NCBI GenBank assembly: GCA_016713645.1 | Contig: JADJOU010000004.1 | Span: 182,757 to 246,756 of the forward strand | DNA from: Bacteroidota bacterium | GTDB taxonomy: Bacteria > Bacteroidota > Bacteroidia > Chitinophagales > JADJOU01 | Direction: 5' to 3' | DNA: 64,000 nucleotides | In this document: piece after piece, positions 43,675 to 54,374 of the stretch | How the letters are laid out: each line of letters begins with the position of its first letter | Position numbering within the stretch: the first letter of the stretch is position 1 | Position numbers and translations under genes: made by a program | Notes under the pieces: model-generated | Told to the model about the DNA's origin: nothing | The model's database searches: none | Seen by the model: only the letters and a program-made list of their open reading frames with translations

Positions 43675-44709
43675 ATGCAACTGTCGAACAGAATAGATAA
43701 GCGAATATTGAAGGAGCGCATGGCCCAATCTACGGAGAAGCGCATCACAATTTCGTTTTACAAGTACCATCAATTAGAGAATCCAACAGAATTCCGCAAT
43801 CAATTTTATATTGATTTGGAGAAAATGGGCGCGCTCGGTCGCATCTATATCGCCAAAGAGGGCATCAATGCTCAAATGTCAATAGCGGAAGAGCATTTGG
43901 AAGATTTTAAAACATATATCAATTCAATACCCTTTCTAATGGGGATTCGCTTGAACTTTGCCGTTGAGGACAAGTCCAAAGCATTTTTTAAACTGAAAAT
44001 TATTGTCAAAGACAAAATTGTTGCAGACGGAATTGACGACCCTACCTTTGATTCGTCGAATTGCGGCATTCATTTAAAGGCTAAAGATTTTAACGAAATA
44101 ACCCAACGCGAAGACATCATCCTTGTCGATATGCGCAATCACTATGAGAGTGAAGTGGGGCATTTTAAACATGCGATACTGCCTGACGTGGATACATTTA
44201 GAGAGCAATTGCCTTACGTCGCAGAACAGCTAAAAGATAAAAAAGACCATCCCATCGTTATGTATTGCACCGGCGGAATTCGCTGCGAAAAAGCCAGTGC
44301 GTATATGAAACACCATGGATTTGACAATGTTTATCAATTGGAAGGTGGCATCATTAAATACGCCAGAGATGCTAAGGAACAAGGATTGGAAAACCAATTT
44401 ATAGGTAAAAACTTTGTCTTTGATGAGCGTTTGGGTGAGCGCATCACAGAGGACATTATTGCGCATTGTCATCAATGCGGTGAGCCAGCGGATACACATA
44501 TCAACTGCGCCAATGAAGGATGTCATCTGCTCTTTATTCAGTGTGAAAAATGTGCGGCAGCATTCGATAAGTGCTGTTCGCAGGAGTGCAAGGACATTAT
44601 TCATTTGCCCTTGGAGGAGCAAATCTCCTTGAGAAAGGGAATTGATAAGGGAAGGCAAGTATTCAAGAAGGGGCGGAGCGCAAAATTACTTTTTGGTAAA
44701 CATATTTAA
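43675..44709 (+). CDS. trhO: tRNA uridine-34 hydroxylase, rhodanese-type (YceA/TrhO)
   Basis: A 344-residue protein that introduces 5-hydroxyuridine at wobble position 34 by family knowledge. The N-terminal acylphosphatase-like domain (YIAKEGINAQMSIAEEHLED) precedes the rhodanese domain, with the active cysteine in VMYCTGGIRCEKASAYM. A C-terminal zinc-ribbon-like Cys region (CHQCGEPADTHINC, QCEKCAAAFDKCC) is typical of the group. Complete; single transcript with a good promoter. Confidence 0.92.
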   Translation: MQLSNRIDKRILKERMAQSTEKRITISFYKYHQLENPTEFRNQFYIDLEKMGALGRIYIAKEGINAQMSIAEEHLEDFKTYINSIPFLMGIRLNFAVEDKSKAFFKLKIIVKDKIVADGIDDPTFDSSNCGIHLKAKDFNEITQREDIILVDMRNHYESEVGHFKHAILPDVDTFREQLPYVAEQLKDKKDHPIVMYCTGGIRCEKASAYMKHHGFDNVYQLEGGIIKYARDAKEQGLENQFIGKNFVFDERLGERITEDIIAHCHQCGEPADTHINCANEGCHLLFIQCEKCAAAFDKCCSQECKDIIHLPLEEQISLRKGIDKGRQVFKKGRSAKLLFGKHI

Positions 44710-44766
44710 ACATAAAGAAGTCAGATTTTTTATTGAAATGTCTGTGCGATGTTTGAATGATTTAAG

Positions 44767-44774
44767 TATATTTG
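44767..44774 (+). promoter_or_regulatory. -7 element of the MbnP/MbnH locus
   Basis: TATATTTG, followed by CATCGAA and the ATG at 44782, only 7 nt further. The first gene of the locus would be translated from a nearly leaderless mRNA. No -33 TTG at standard spacing. Confidence 0.45.
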
Positions 44775-44781
44775 CATCGAA

Positions 44782-45174
44782 ATGATTAAGTTTTATTCCA
44801 TCGTATTTTTGCTCTTATTGCATTTGCCATTTATTGCAAAATCAGTGGTTTTTTTGCATTGGAAAATTAATCAATCTGAAATAATTCAAAACTATTGTGA
44901 AAATAAGGATAAGCCAGAAATGGCCTGTAATGGGAAGTGCCATTTGAGTAAAGATTTGTTAAAAATAGATCAACCGAAATCTCAAGATCAAACCAACGCG
45001 CTTCAGTTAGCATGTTTTAATTTTCAATTTTCTCCATTTATATTGAGTGATAAGCCGAATGCTTTTAAAAATTTCAGGGCAATATCCTTTCATTATTATG
45101 TTCCGCATTCATTATCCTATGAAGCGAACTATCTTTCTTCCATTTTTCACCCCCCAGCGCAGTTGTTTGTCTAA
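44782..45174 (+). CDS. small membrane-anchored protein with CNGKC motif
   Basis: 130 residues: one N-terminal hydrophobic helix (YSIVFLLLLHLPFIAKSVVF), then a segment with three cysteines, NYCENKDKPEMACNGKCHLS, and a His/Tyr-rich C-terminus (FHYYVPHSLSYEANYL). The motif CENKDxPxxxCNGKCHL recurs in short Bacteroidota proteins encoded near copper or cytochrome genes, as far as I recall; a metal role is inferred from that and the Cys/His content. It is the first gene of a five-gene run with MbnP and MbnH. Confidence 0.6.
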   Translation: MIKFYSIVFLLLLHLPFIAKSVVFLHWKINQSEIIQNYCENKDKPEMACNGKCHLSKDLLKIDQPKSQDQTNALQLACFNFQFSPFILSDKPNAFKNFRAISFHYYVPHSLSYEANYLSSIFHPPAQLFV

Positions 45175-45201
45175 TTTTTTTTCAAACAATTAAATCTTTT
45201 T

Positions 45202-46089
45202 ATGCGTAAATATTTCTTAAGCATCGCGATGCTTTGGAGTATTCATCTGCTTGCATGTGACATCTGTGGATCGTCTGGGAGTAGTATATTAGGTGTTTTC
45301 CCCAATAATCAATTATCTTTTATTGGATTGAAATATCGATACTCTTCTTCCAAAACCATTCACCCCAGTGTGCTTACGAGTGCGAATGACTATTTCCAAA
45401 GTATCGAATTGACTGGTCGGATTGTGCCAATCAAACAAATTCAATTATTTGTTATTATGCCTTTTCAAATAACAAAGAGAGAAGAGGATTATAAAGTCAA
45501 TCATGTACTAGGTCTGGCGGATATCACTTTAATGGGTAATTATATCTTCACCAATCAAGATGATAGTGTGCAAAATCGCACAACTTATTTCATTGCATTG
45601 GGCGGTGGAGTTAAGTTGCCGACTGGCAAGAATAATATCATTCAAAATAGAAATACCCTTCCACAAGGTATTCAATTGGGCACTGGTTCAACGGATTTTA
45701 TCGTCAATACAGCCATTACGCTTAGATTTCTTAAATGGGGTATTACGAATGAAATCAATTATAGAATCAATACAAGCAATGCTAAATTATATTTAAATGG
45801 AAATAGATTCGTCATATCTTCTAGGGCGTATTTCCCCATTAAAATTCAGCTTTTTGAACTTATACCTCAAGCTGGAATTGATATTGAGCATGCAGAAATA
45901 GACTATAAAAACCATCTGCCTGTTGAACATACTGGGGGAATGGTATATTTAGCCAATGTAGAGATGAATGCTTATTTCAAAAGTATTTCTTTTGGTATGA
46001 AAATTCAACAGCCAATTTATCAAAGTGTAAATGACGGTTATACCAATAGTGGTGCGCGATTTACAGGACAATTCAATTATTATTTTTAA
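45202..46089 (+). CDS. outer-membrane beta-barrel protein of the MbnP/MbnH locus
   Basis: 295 residues: signal peptide ending near HLLACD with CDICGSSGSS right after it, then beta-rich sequence with alternating hydrophobics. It contains GLADITLMGNYIF and GGGVKLPTGKNNI and ends in FTGQFNYYF, an aromatic C-terminal strand typical of outer-membrane barrels. The pattern GLxDxxLxxxY plus KLPTGK is that of the transporter/MetA-like barrel group. Probable function: outer-membrane channel or sensor of the copper locus; inferred. It is followed after 18 bases by MbnP. Confidence 0.65.
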   Translation: MRKYFLSIAMLWSIHLLACDICGSSGSSILGVFPNNQLSFIGLKYRYSSSKTIHPSVLTSANDYFQSIELTGRIVPIKQIQLFVIMPFQITKREEDYKVNHVLGLADITLMGNYIFTNQDDSVQNRTTYFIALGGGVKLPTGKNNIIQNRNTLPQGIQLGTGSTDFIVNTAITLRFLKWGITNEINYRINTSNAKLYLNGNRFVISSRAYFPIKIQLFELIPQAGIDIEHAEIDYKNHLPVEHTGGMVYLANVEMNAYFKSISFGMKIQQPIYQSVNDGYTNSGARFTGQFNYYF

Positions 46090-46107
46090 AACAAAACAAA
46101 TCAAAAA

Positions 46108-46920
46108 ATGAAAACTCAAATTAAAATATCGATATACTCAATTATTGCAACCATTATGCTGTCATATGGCTTAACTTCTTGTTCAAAAACGGATGATACT
46201 TTAACAGGAACAGGAAGCATATCTGTTGAATTTGACAATCAAGCCAATGGTTCAACACTAGTGCTTGGGGATAATTATACCAATGAAAAAGGCGAAGTCA
46301 TGAAATTTTCCATGTTTAATTATTTTGTGAGCAATTTTTCTTTGGTAAAGGCAGATGGAACCATATTTACTTTGCCTAAAGATTCATGCTATTTTTTGAT
46401 TAAAGAATCAGGCGGTGCCAATACCGAAGTGGTTATGAATAATATTCCAGCAGGAGATTATACAGAATTGCGTTTTATTGTAGGAGTAGATAGTGCAAAA
46501 AGTACAGCACCGATCAGCGAGAGAATGAATAATTTGGATCCTGCTGGAAATGCAGCAGGGATGTATTGGATGTGGAATAGCGGATATATCTTTGTGAAAG
46601 CAGAGGGAACATCGCCGCAAGCACCACTTGATACTGCGACGAATTCAAATAAATTTAGGTATCACATAGGCTTGTTTGGAGGCTATTCAAGTCCAACAAT
46701 AAATAATATTAAAACCATACAATTGAAAAGTACCGATGTTGCCACGGTTAGAACCACAATTAAACCAAATTTTCATGTAACCGTTGATATTATGGAAATG
46801 TTTAAAACGCCAAATACAATTAGTGTAGCTGCAAATCCTACTGTTATGGTGACGCCTTTTTCAGCAAATGTAGCGAATAATTATGCTGATATGTTTAAGC
46901 TCCACCATGTCCATAATTAA
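46108..46920 (+). CDS. MbnP-family copper-binding lipoprotein
   Basis: 270 residues: lipoprotein signal with Cys at SYGLTSCSK, then the MbnP fold. Recognised by FSMFNYFVSNFSLVKADGTI, NNIPAGDYTELRFIVGVDSA, GMYWMWNSGYIFVKAEG (the conserved WxWN region), FRYHIGLFGGY and the closing MFKLHHVHN. In characterised MbnP a Trp is oxidised to kynurenine by its MbnH partner, creating a copper site; the partner is encoded next. The family call is strong; copper binding of this protein is by family. Confidence 0.85.
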   Translation: MKTQIKISIYSIIATIMLSYGLTSCSKTDDTLTGTGSISVEFDNQANGSTLVLGDNYTNEKGEVMKFSMFNYFVSNFSLVKADGTIFTLPKDSCYFLIKESGGANTEVVMNNIPAGDYTELRFIVGVDSAKSTAPISERMNNLDPAGNAAGMYWMWNSGYIFVKAEGTSPQAPLDTATNSNKFRYHIGLFGGYSSPTINNIKTIQLKSTDVATVRTTIKPNFHVTVDIMEMFKTPNTISVAANPTVMVTPFSANVANNYADMFKLHHVHN

Positions 46921-46927
46921 TTCATGT

Positions 46928-46963
46928 TTGAGTCAATGCCTTAATACCAAGGCATTGACTCAA
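46928..46963. repeat. perfect 15-bp hairpin between MbnP and MbnH genes
   Basis: TTGAGTCAATGCCTT (46928-46942) and AAGGCATTGACTCAA (46949-46963) are exact inverted repeats around the 6-nt loop AATACC. There is no T run on either side, so it is a poor terminator but a good RNA-stability or attenuation element inside the transcript. An alternative is a dyad bound by a regulator. Confidence 0.7.
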
Positions 46964-46977
46964 TAAATATTATCAAG

Positions 46978-48003
46978 ATGAAAACAATTCAAATAGGATT
47001 CACTATCAGTGTTCTAGCTTTTCTATTGGGGTGCAGTAAGAGCAGTATAGACGAGACTTGGGAAGGTTTAAAATTTCCTGCTCATTTTCCTCCCCCTGTT
47101 TATGAGATGAAAGATAATCCCGTGACGAAGGCAGGATTCGAATTGGGAAAAAAGATTTTTTATGACCCAATTCTTTCAAAGAACAATACGATTTCATGTG
47201 GCTCTTGCCATATTCAAAGTTCTGCCTTCACGCATCATGGACATGACTTAAGTCACGGTATCAATGACCAGTTGGGGAAACGAAATGCACTGCCCATTCA
47301 AAATTTATTGTGGCAAACCTCATTTTTTTGGGATGGGGGTGTTCATAATATTGATTTAATCTCCCTCAATCCGATTCAAAATCCAGTCGAAATGGATGAA
47401 GATCCGCAGCAGGTTTTACTAAAGTTGAAAAATCATGCGGAGTATCCTGCACTGTTTAAAAAAGCGTTCGGAACAGAGGAGATCAATACGGCAAGATTTC
47501 TTCAAGCTTTGTCACAATTTATGGCTATGTTGATTTCTTCTAATAGCAAATATGATCAGTATAAGCGCGGTGAATTAAGCCTTAGTGCAGAAGAAATGGA
47601 GGGCTTGCAAATTTTTAAATCAAAATGCAGTCATTGTCACGCAGGTGAATTATTTACGGATAATTCATTTCGTAATAACAGGCTATCAAGTCAGTTTAAT
47701 TTTGATAAAGGGCGCTATGAAATTTCTCTTATCCCTTCTGATATTGGCAAATTTAAGGTGCCAAGCTTGAGAAATATTACCCTAACTGCGCCTTATATGC
47801 ATCATGGGCAAATCGGGACATTAGAAGGCGTTTTAGATCATTATGCATTAAATGTTAAAAACTCATCGACCCTTGATTCTTCTTTAATCAGTAATCAAGG
47901 ATTGGGTATAAATTTAGATGCTCAAGAAAAGAAAAGAATTGTCTCATTCTTAAATACACTCACGGATGAAACATTTATAAAAAACACTCATTTTTCAGAA
48001 TAA
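46978..48003 (+). CDS. MbnH/MauG-type di-heme cytochrome c peroxidase-like enzyme
   Basis: 341 residues: lipoprotein-like signal (FLLGCSK), then two haem-binding motifs, ISCGSCHIQ near residue 73 and CSHCHAGE near 218. Family text such as FPPPVYEMKDNPVTKAGFEL, GKRNALPIQNLLWQTSFFWD and KVPSLRNITLTAPYMHHGQI is present. The linkage to MbnP indicates the MbnH branch (Trp-oxidising) rather than a plain peroxidase. Complete. The 18 bases to the next gene suggest one operon. Confidence 0.88.
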   Translation: MKTIQIGFTISVLAFLLGCSKSSIDETWEGLKFPAHFPPPVYEMKDNPVTKAGFELGKKIFYDPILSKNNTISCGSCHIQSSAFTHHGHDLSHGINDQLGKRNALPIQNLLWQTSFFWDGGVHNIDLISLNPIQNPVEMDEDPQQVLLKLKNHAEYPALFKKAFGTEEINTARFLQALSQFMAMLISSNSKYDQYKRGELSLSAEEMEGLQIFKSKCSHCHAGELFTDNSFRNNRLSSQFNFDKGRYEISLIPSDIGKFKVPSLRNITLTAPYMHHGQIGTLEGVLDHYALNVKNSSTLDSSLISNQGLGINLDAQEKKRIVSFLNTLTDETFIKNTHFSE

Positions 48004-48021
48004 TCATTAAACGTTTAAACA

Positions 48022-49262
48022 ATGAAAACAAAAATCAAAACTATCACTCTCTATATATTCAGTTTGTTTTTTACAACCAGTATTTCCGCGCAGTCGCTGC
48101 AATGGACATTCCTAGCTCATCCTGATAGTCTTCAAGTCAATGGTTTAGCATTTTCAAAAGATGGTAAATTTTTATTATCAGGAACGGATTGTCATCCTTC
48201 CCATATTCGCTTGTTTAATTTGGAAAATGGTCTAATGCAATGGAATTATACCGTTGGAGATGCATTTATGTGCCAAATGGGTGTCGGATTTAGTGCAGAT
48301 AATAAGTATTTTGCTAGCGTTGAAGAGATGGGAAATATTCTCCTATTTGATTATAATACGAATGCAGCAACTATACGCGATACAATTTATATGGGAACAC
48401 AATATGCCTTTTCTCTTTGCTTTTCACCAAACAATCAAAAATAGCTGTAGGTGGCTCTAATGGTAAACTTCAAACTTATCGCATAAGCAATGGACAAGCA
48501 GATTTAAACATTCCAGCGCATGCATCATTTGTTACAACTGTCGCTTATTCACCGAATAATTTGATGCTCGCTTCTGGGGGTACAGATGATAAAATAAAGA
48601 TTTGGGATACTATAGGCCTATTAAAATTTACCTTAAGTGGACACACCGGAGATATTACTACCGTCAAATTCTCTGCAGATAATTCTAAGTTAATCTCCAG
48701 TTCGAAAGATAATACGCTGAAAATTTGGAATGCTTTAGATGGAAGCCTAATAAACACAATTTCTGTGTCAAGCGCTCAAGTTACTGCCTTTGATATTAGC
48801 TCAGATAATAAATTTCTCTATGTCGTTTCTCAAGATCAAATGTTGAGAATTTTTGATTTTGAGACCAATGCATTATTAAAGACTATCCAAGTCTCTTCGA
48901 CAGCTCAACCTACTTCTGTTTCTTGTTCAAATGATTTGAAACTTATTGCGGTGGGAATTTCAAATGGTGTTATAAAATGCTATAATACTGACCTAAAGTC
49001 TTACATTTTGGAAAAGGATAGCCCCTCTAGAAATGTGAGAATCAATTTTAACTCCGAGTCTAATCAAATTCAAGTTATTCATGATGTAAATGATGTCTTG
49101 CAGCTTGAATTATTGAATTGTTTAGGTCAAAAAGTATTTGAAGCGAATATTGTAGAAAAAAATGCAACCTATACGCTGAAGTCTATGAATTCAGGTATTC
49201 ATTATCTTTATTTATCCAACAAGTTAAACCAAGTATTGGATAAGAAGCGGATTGTATTTTGA
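48022..49262 (+). CDS. secreted WD40-repeat protein with T9SS type A sorting tail, one frameshift
   Basis: About 413 residues: signal peptide (SLFFTTSISAQ), then WD40 repeats (LAFSKDGKFLLSGTDC, VAYSPNNLMLASGGTDDKIK, KFSADNSKLISSSKDNTLKI). A T9SS type A C-terminal domain follows (LQLELLNCLGQKVFEANIVE, then SGIHYLYLSNK). The frame changes near 48438, where one A is missing in CAAAAATAG. Secreted to the cell surface by the type IX system. It is the last gene of the MbnP/MbnH run. Confidence 0.8.
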
Positions 49263-49417
49263 TCAATTCATTGTCTAAACTATAGCAGTGTTAGATTAAT
49301 TTGGCATGTTTTCAAGTGGTACTAAATTTTGTCATATATCTAAATGTTAATAAAAATATATGTAATTTTATTTGCAATTTGTAAATTTGTTTATTAATTG
49401 CCATAAAATCTGCTCAT
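49263..49417. other. intergenic with promoter-like element
   Basis: TAAATTTG at 49382-49389, about 28 nt before the following gene, fits a -7 element, without a good -33. Nothing else is apparent. Confidence 0.35.
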
Positions 49418-50863
49418 TTGAGACTATACATTCTACTTTTTCTTCATTTTGTTTTTCAAATTAATGGCATCAGCCAATCGCAATTCTATATCAATGCAGC
49501 TATGAAAGTCTCTCCAGGCACTTTACTCTATAGTGCTGGTTCGGATTTAATTGTCGATGCCAATGCCAATATCATCAATCACGGTGATTGGACGGTGGTC
49601 AATCCCAATATATCTCTGAGCGCAGGGAGCAATATTTCAGGAATTGGAAGTCTCAAATTCAAAGGAATTACCAATCAGTTCATCGATGGAAATGGCAATA
49701 GCATCGATTGCAATATCGAATTAGATAATACCAATCACCTTCGTTTCAAGAATTTGAATACCGGTCAACCTTTGACCAATACAAATTTGCTTTTTGGTGG
49801 GAATTTTACCTTTCAACAAGGCCATGTCATCACTGATAGCAATAAGATCATTTTTAAGTCTGGCTCCTCTTATTCAGGTGCAGCGGACAATTCCCATATC
49901 AATGGTTGGTGTCAGAAAGCTGGTTCAACTGCCTTTACTTTTCCAGTAGGCAATGGCGCTAAATTGCGCACGGCATCTATCTCAGCGCCCTTTGTCAGCA
50001 CGGATAATTTTCTGTGTAAATATTTTAAATCTAATCCCGATACACTCTACAATGTAGGCCAGCGAGATACTGCGCTCAAGATGGTCTCTAAGAATGAATA
50101 TTGGAGAATTGAAAGAGTGGCAGGAACATCTGCTGTAGATGTCACCCTATCTTGGTATGATTCATTCTCAAGCATTATCGGCAATCTCTCCAATATGCGC
50201 GTAGCGCGATGGGATGGCGGAGCATGGCGCGATCACGGCAATGGCGGTACCACAGGTACATTTGCATCTGGCACGGTGAAAAGCGGCGCACCGGTATCTT
50301 CCTTTAGTCCATTTACCCTAGCTACTTCCTCCTTGATCAATATTTTGCCTGTTGAATTATTATCATTCACGGCGGTGAAAAAAGATAGAACCTCTTATCT
50401 CCAATGGTCAACCGCCTCTGAGAAGAATAGCGATTATTTTATCGTAGAGCGCTCACTGGATGGCTATGATTGGAAAGAGATAGGCAATAGAAAAGCCGCT
50501 GGCAATAGCAATACCATTCAGCACTATGCACTCACGGATTTTGATCCCGCGATGGGCATCAACTACTATCGATTGAAGCAGTTGGATTTTGACCTAAAAT
50601 TTGCCTATTCTCCGATTCGCACAGTGGTATTCAGTCCTGAATTCGCTTTGACTATGTATCCGAATCCAACGACCGATTTTGTGACGATAGCTACCGATTT
50701 AGTCGATCAAAGCTTTGATATATTCGATGTATTGGGTCAAGTGGTCATTCGAGGAAAATTGAATCCAAATAAAACCCAAATAGATTTAGGCCAATTGGCA
50801 GCAGGATCGTATATCATCAAACTATATCCGAGCAATCAAAACTTAATCATTGAAAAACAATAA
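49418..50863 (+). CDS. secreted protein with T9SS type A sorting domain
   Basis: 481 residues: signal peptide, beta-rich N-terminal region (ISGIGSLKFKGITNQFIDGN), a fibronectin-like stretch (LPVELLSFTAVKKDRTSYLQ, WSTASEKNSDYFIVERSLDG), then the C-terminal sorting domain MYPNPTTDFVTIATD, IFDVLGQVVIRGKL and LAAGSYIIKLYPSNQ. A surface protein of unknown function, a very common Bacteroidota layout. ATG or TTG start at 49418 region. Intact. Confidence 0.82.
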   Translation: MRLYILLFLHFVFQINGISQSQFYINAAMKVSPGTLLYSAGSDLIVDANANIINHGDWTVVNPNISLSAGSNISGIGSLKFKGITNQFIDGNGNSIDCNIELDNTNHLRFKNLNTGQPLTNTNLLFGGNFTFQQGHVITDSNKIIFKSGSSYSGAADNSHINGWCQKAGSTAFTFPVGNGAKLRTASISAPFVSTDNFLCKYFKSNPDTLYNVGQRDTALKMVSKNEYWRIERVAGTSAVDVTLSWYDSFSSIIGNLSNMRVARWDGGAWRDHGNGGTTGTFASGTVKSGAPVSSFSPFTLATSSLINILPVELLSFTAVKKDRTSYLQWSTASEKNSDYFIVERSLDGYDWKEIGNRKAAGNSNTIQHYALTDFDPAMGINYYRLKQLDFDLKFAYSPIRTVVFSPEFALTMYPNPTTDFVTIATDLVDQSFDIFDVLGQVVIRGKLNPNKTQIDLGQLAAGSYIIKLYPSNQNLIIEKQ

Positions 50864-50912
50864 TAGAAAACAAGCCGCAACAATGAGTACAATGCTATTT
50901 AAAAATTCAACT

Positions 50913-53900
50913 ATGAAACGCATCTTTGCCATCGTCTTTTCTCCGCAGGAATAATACAAACCAACTTTGCCCAAGTGGGTATCGGCACGGCCAATCCAGA
51001 TTCATCATCCATCTTGGAAATTCAATCTACGAATAGGGGAGTCTTGTTTCCTAAAGTAGCCCTTCAAGGAGCGAATATAGTTGCGCCGCTTACTAATCCC
51101 GCCAAGGGTTTGATAGTATGGAATACGGGCACCTCATGGGGAAGTTCAGGGTTTTACTACAACGATAGCAATAGTGTTACGCCCAATTGGACCAAAGTGG
51201 CTTCTGGTGCGGTGATGAAAACGACCTTGACCGATGGGAAAATATGGATAGGCAATGCCTCGAATATTGCAACAGAACAAGATTTGAGTGGAGATTTGAC
51301 TATTACAAATACAGGAGTAGGAACTATTAGTAACAACGCTGTAACTTCAGCAAAAATATTGAATGGAACTATCGCCAATGCAGACATTGCCAATAATGCG
51401 GTTTCGGGTACAAAGATCAATATCACGGGCAATACCGATGGGTCATTCATGTATTACGATGGCGTTGACTGGGTGAATTTAGCACCAGATACAGCTGGGA
51501 AAATACTTCAGACCAATGGGGCTGGGGCGCCGGCATGGGTGAATGCCAATACACTCAATGTGAATAATATCTATACAACTGATGGCACATTGACTGGCAA
51601 TCGAATTGTTAGTCAAGGCGCTAATAAGTTGACATTTTTATCTTCTTCTATAAATGGGTTTAATGTAAATGACACAATGTTCTCTGTAGATGCCGCGAAT
51701 AATCGAATAGGTATTGGCACAACGACTCCTTCTTTTCCTATTCATGAAAAAAAAGAAATGGAGAAGGTTCTATTTTTATTGAAAATACAGCATCAGGTGG
51801 AGGTTCAGTTGCTTTGTTTACGCCTTCTGCCACTAATACAGGAGGTGTTGGAACATGGACGAATCATGATTTTCCAATTTTACGAATAATACAGATCGCG
51901 TAACAGTTAAAGCTGCAAGTGGTGATGTTGGTATAGGCACTGCTAATCCATTTGGGAAATTACATGTATTTACCAATTCAAATCCTGCTGCAACCATACA
52001 ATCTAATTCAACTGTAGGAACATGGCTATCCATTGGCAATACCGATACTGCTGGAGGAACAGGAGGTAAATGGTTTAACATCATCAGTACTGGTACATCA
52101 AATGGACAAGGTCCCGGCAAATTGATTTTCTTTAGAGCAACAGGCCCTGCTTCAGCTGCAAGTCCAATCATGACTATGGATTGGGCTTCTTCAAATATTG
52201 GTATTGGAATAACTAATCCAGCAAATAGATTGGACATCGCTTCGTCTGTTCGCTCTGGAACGCATGGAACTGGATTCCCACTCTATGTAACTGGACCACT
52301 TGCTGCAGGCTCTGCTGGAAGCGCGGGTATTGAATTCAGACATGAAAATGGCACCCAGGGAATTGGATTTGGCTTTAATACGATGTATGCCACAGGTTCA
52401 AATATTAGTCAAGACTTAGGTTTGAGGTCAAAAGGAACAGGGAATTTAGAATTTCTCCACCGATGCATCTCAACGCATGTTTATTTTCTGGAACGAATGG
52501 ACGAGTGGGCATTGGCACGACTAATCCTGGATATTTACTCGATTTGAATGGAGGAACATTTGGTTTTGGGTCATTTAATCAACGTACAGAGACAAGAGAT
52601 AATGCAGGATTACAAGGCAACGCAGGGGGCGCAATCTGGGTTTTTCGAAACTTCAATACCGACAAATTTTCCTTCAGGTGCTACTTCTTGGTGGCATCTT
52701 ATCGATTCTCGACATAGTAATACAGCCAATAATTATTCCATGCAAATTGCGGGAAGTTTCTTCGATCAAGATTTGTATTTCAGAAAAACCAATAATAATT
52801 CAGCTCAAGCATGGAGCAAATTATTGACAAGTACTTCTGGTTGGACGATTCAAGGCAATGCAGGTATTAATGACCCAGCTGCACCAGTAGCTTATGGCAC
52901 AACGAATTTTGCCTCCAATGAAAATTGGATAGGAACAACAGATGCCAATGATATCGCCTTCGGTACCAATTCTATAGAGCGCATGAGAATAAAGCAAACT
53001 ACAGGCTTTGTGGGAATTGGCACCTCTAGTCCAAACGCACCCTTGCAATTTGCAAACACGCCAGCCAATAGGAAAATGGTACTTTTTGAGGTAGCTAATA
53101 ATGATCACCAATATTATGGATTGGGCATTAACAACAGCATTTTGAGATATCAAGTAGATGCAACTACATCTTATCATGTTTTTTATGCTGCGACATCTGC
53201 TACTACATCTAATGAATTGATGCGTATTCAGGGAAATGGCAATGTTGGAATAGGAACGCCTGCTCCTAATGCTAGTGCAATATTGGATTTGACTTCTACT
53301 ACAAAAGGGTTTTTGCCTCCCCGAATGAACTCTGCTCAGCGAGATGCTATCACAGGAACTATTCCGGAGGGTTTGATGATTTACAATATCGACAATAACT
53401 GCCCAGAGTGGTTTGATACTAAATCCGATCCACCTGGCGGACCTACTGGAGGTTTTTGGAATAGCCATTGCAATTACTGCGAGAATACCTTTTCATATAG
53501 CGCGAGTTCAAATGGCAATGGTTTTTTTACACAAGCTGGTTCACCGATATATCCTCAGAAATGGTGTGTATGGATTAATGCTGGTGTAATATTAGTGCGG
53601 AATGCAGTAAGTGCCCCTGCATTGAATTTTAGTGGATTACCTGCCGGTTCTGAAGTTGTTGTCTATAATTATGGTTCAATCATTGGAGGTGGTGGCAGCG
53701 GTGGCGGAGGTGCCCAGCAATCAGATTTTACTAATTGCGGCGGTGGAAGCAATAATGCTCAAAATGGTAGTGTTGGTGGGGCTGCAATTACTACAAGTGC
53801 AAATGTAAAAGTGAAAATTTATAATTATGGCTTTATTGCAGGCGGCGGCGGCGGTGGCGGTGGCGGAGCTGGCGGATGTAAAAGTGCTGGCGGCGGCGGC

Positions 53901-54297
53901 GGCGGTGGACGCGAATTCCTGGTGGAAGTGGGGATTTGGCTGGGCAATCAATTCTTCTGGATTTACTGCAACGACTAGCTTTTGGTGTACTAATTGTCAA
54001 GCAGGTCCTGGTTCATTTGCAGGAACAGCAGGGACAGCGTCAAACGGTGGTGCTGGTAATTGCAGTAAAGGAATTAATACTTCTTGGGCTTGCGGAAGTT
54101 CTGCAATAACAGGTGGTTGCGGTGGCGCAGGCGGGAATTATGCTGCAACTGGTAACAATGGCTCTGGAAGCAATTTTTGCAGCGGAGCAGCAGCTGGATC
54201 TGGTGGAATAGGAGGTGCAGCATTGATGGGAAATGGAAGCAATAGTATTTTAATCAATTTTGGATCTGGTGTAAACTATGGTACAGTTACTCCATAA
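50913..54297 (+). CDS. large surface protein with repeated GIGTxxP motifs and Gly-rich tail, several frameshifts
   Basis: Start ATG 50913 (50883 possible) with signal peptide MKRIFAIVF and FSAGIIQTNFAQ after a shift (one T missing). The body follows the Bacteroidota surface/tail-fibre-like pattern with seven motifs: VGIGTANPDSSS, IGIGTTTPSF, VGIGTANPFGKL, IGIGITNPANRL, VGIGTTNPGYLL, VGIGTSSPNAPL and VGIGTPAPNASA, each starting a beta-rich unit. The last third is very Gly-rich (runs of GGGGG at 53683-53925) and Cys/Gly-rich to the end (NYGTVTP). Frames change near 50938, 51750, 52465-52545 and 53905-53935. About 1128 codons. A secreted surface fibre is inferred. Confidence 0.7.
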
Positions 54298-54374
54298 GGA
54301 TCACCATGTATTTATTTAGGATGTAGGTTCTTTTAATAATATAATTCAAATATTGTCCCGACATAATAATTTGG

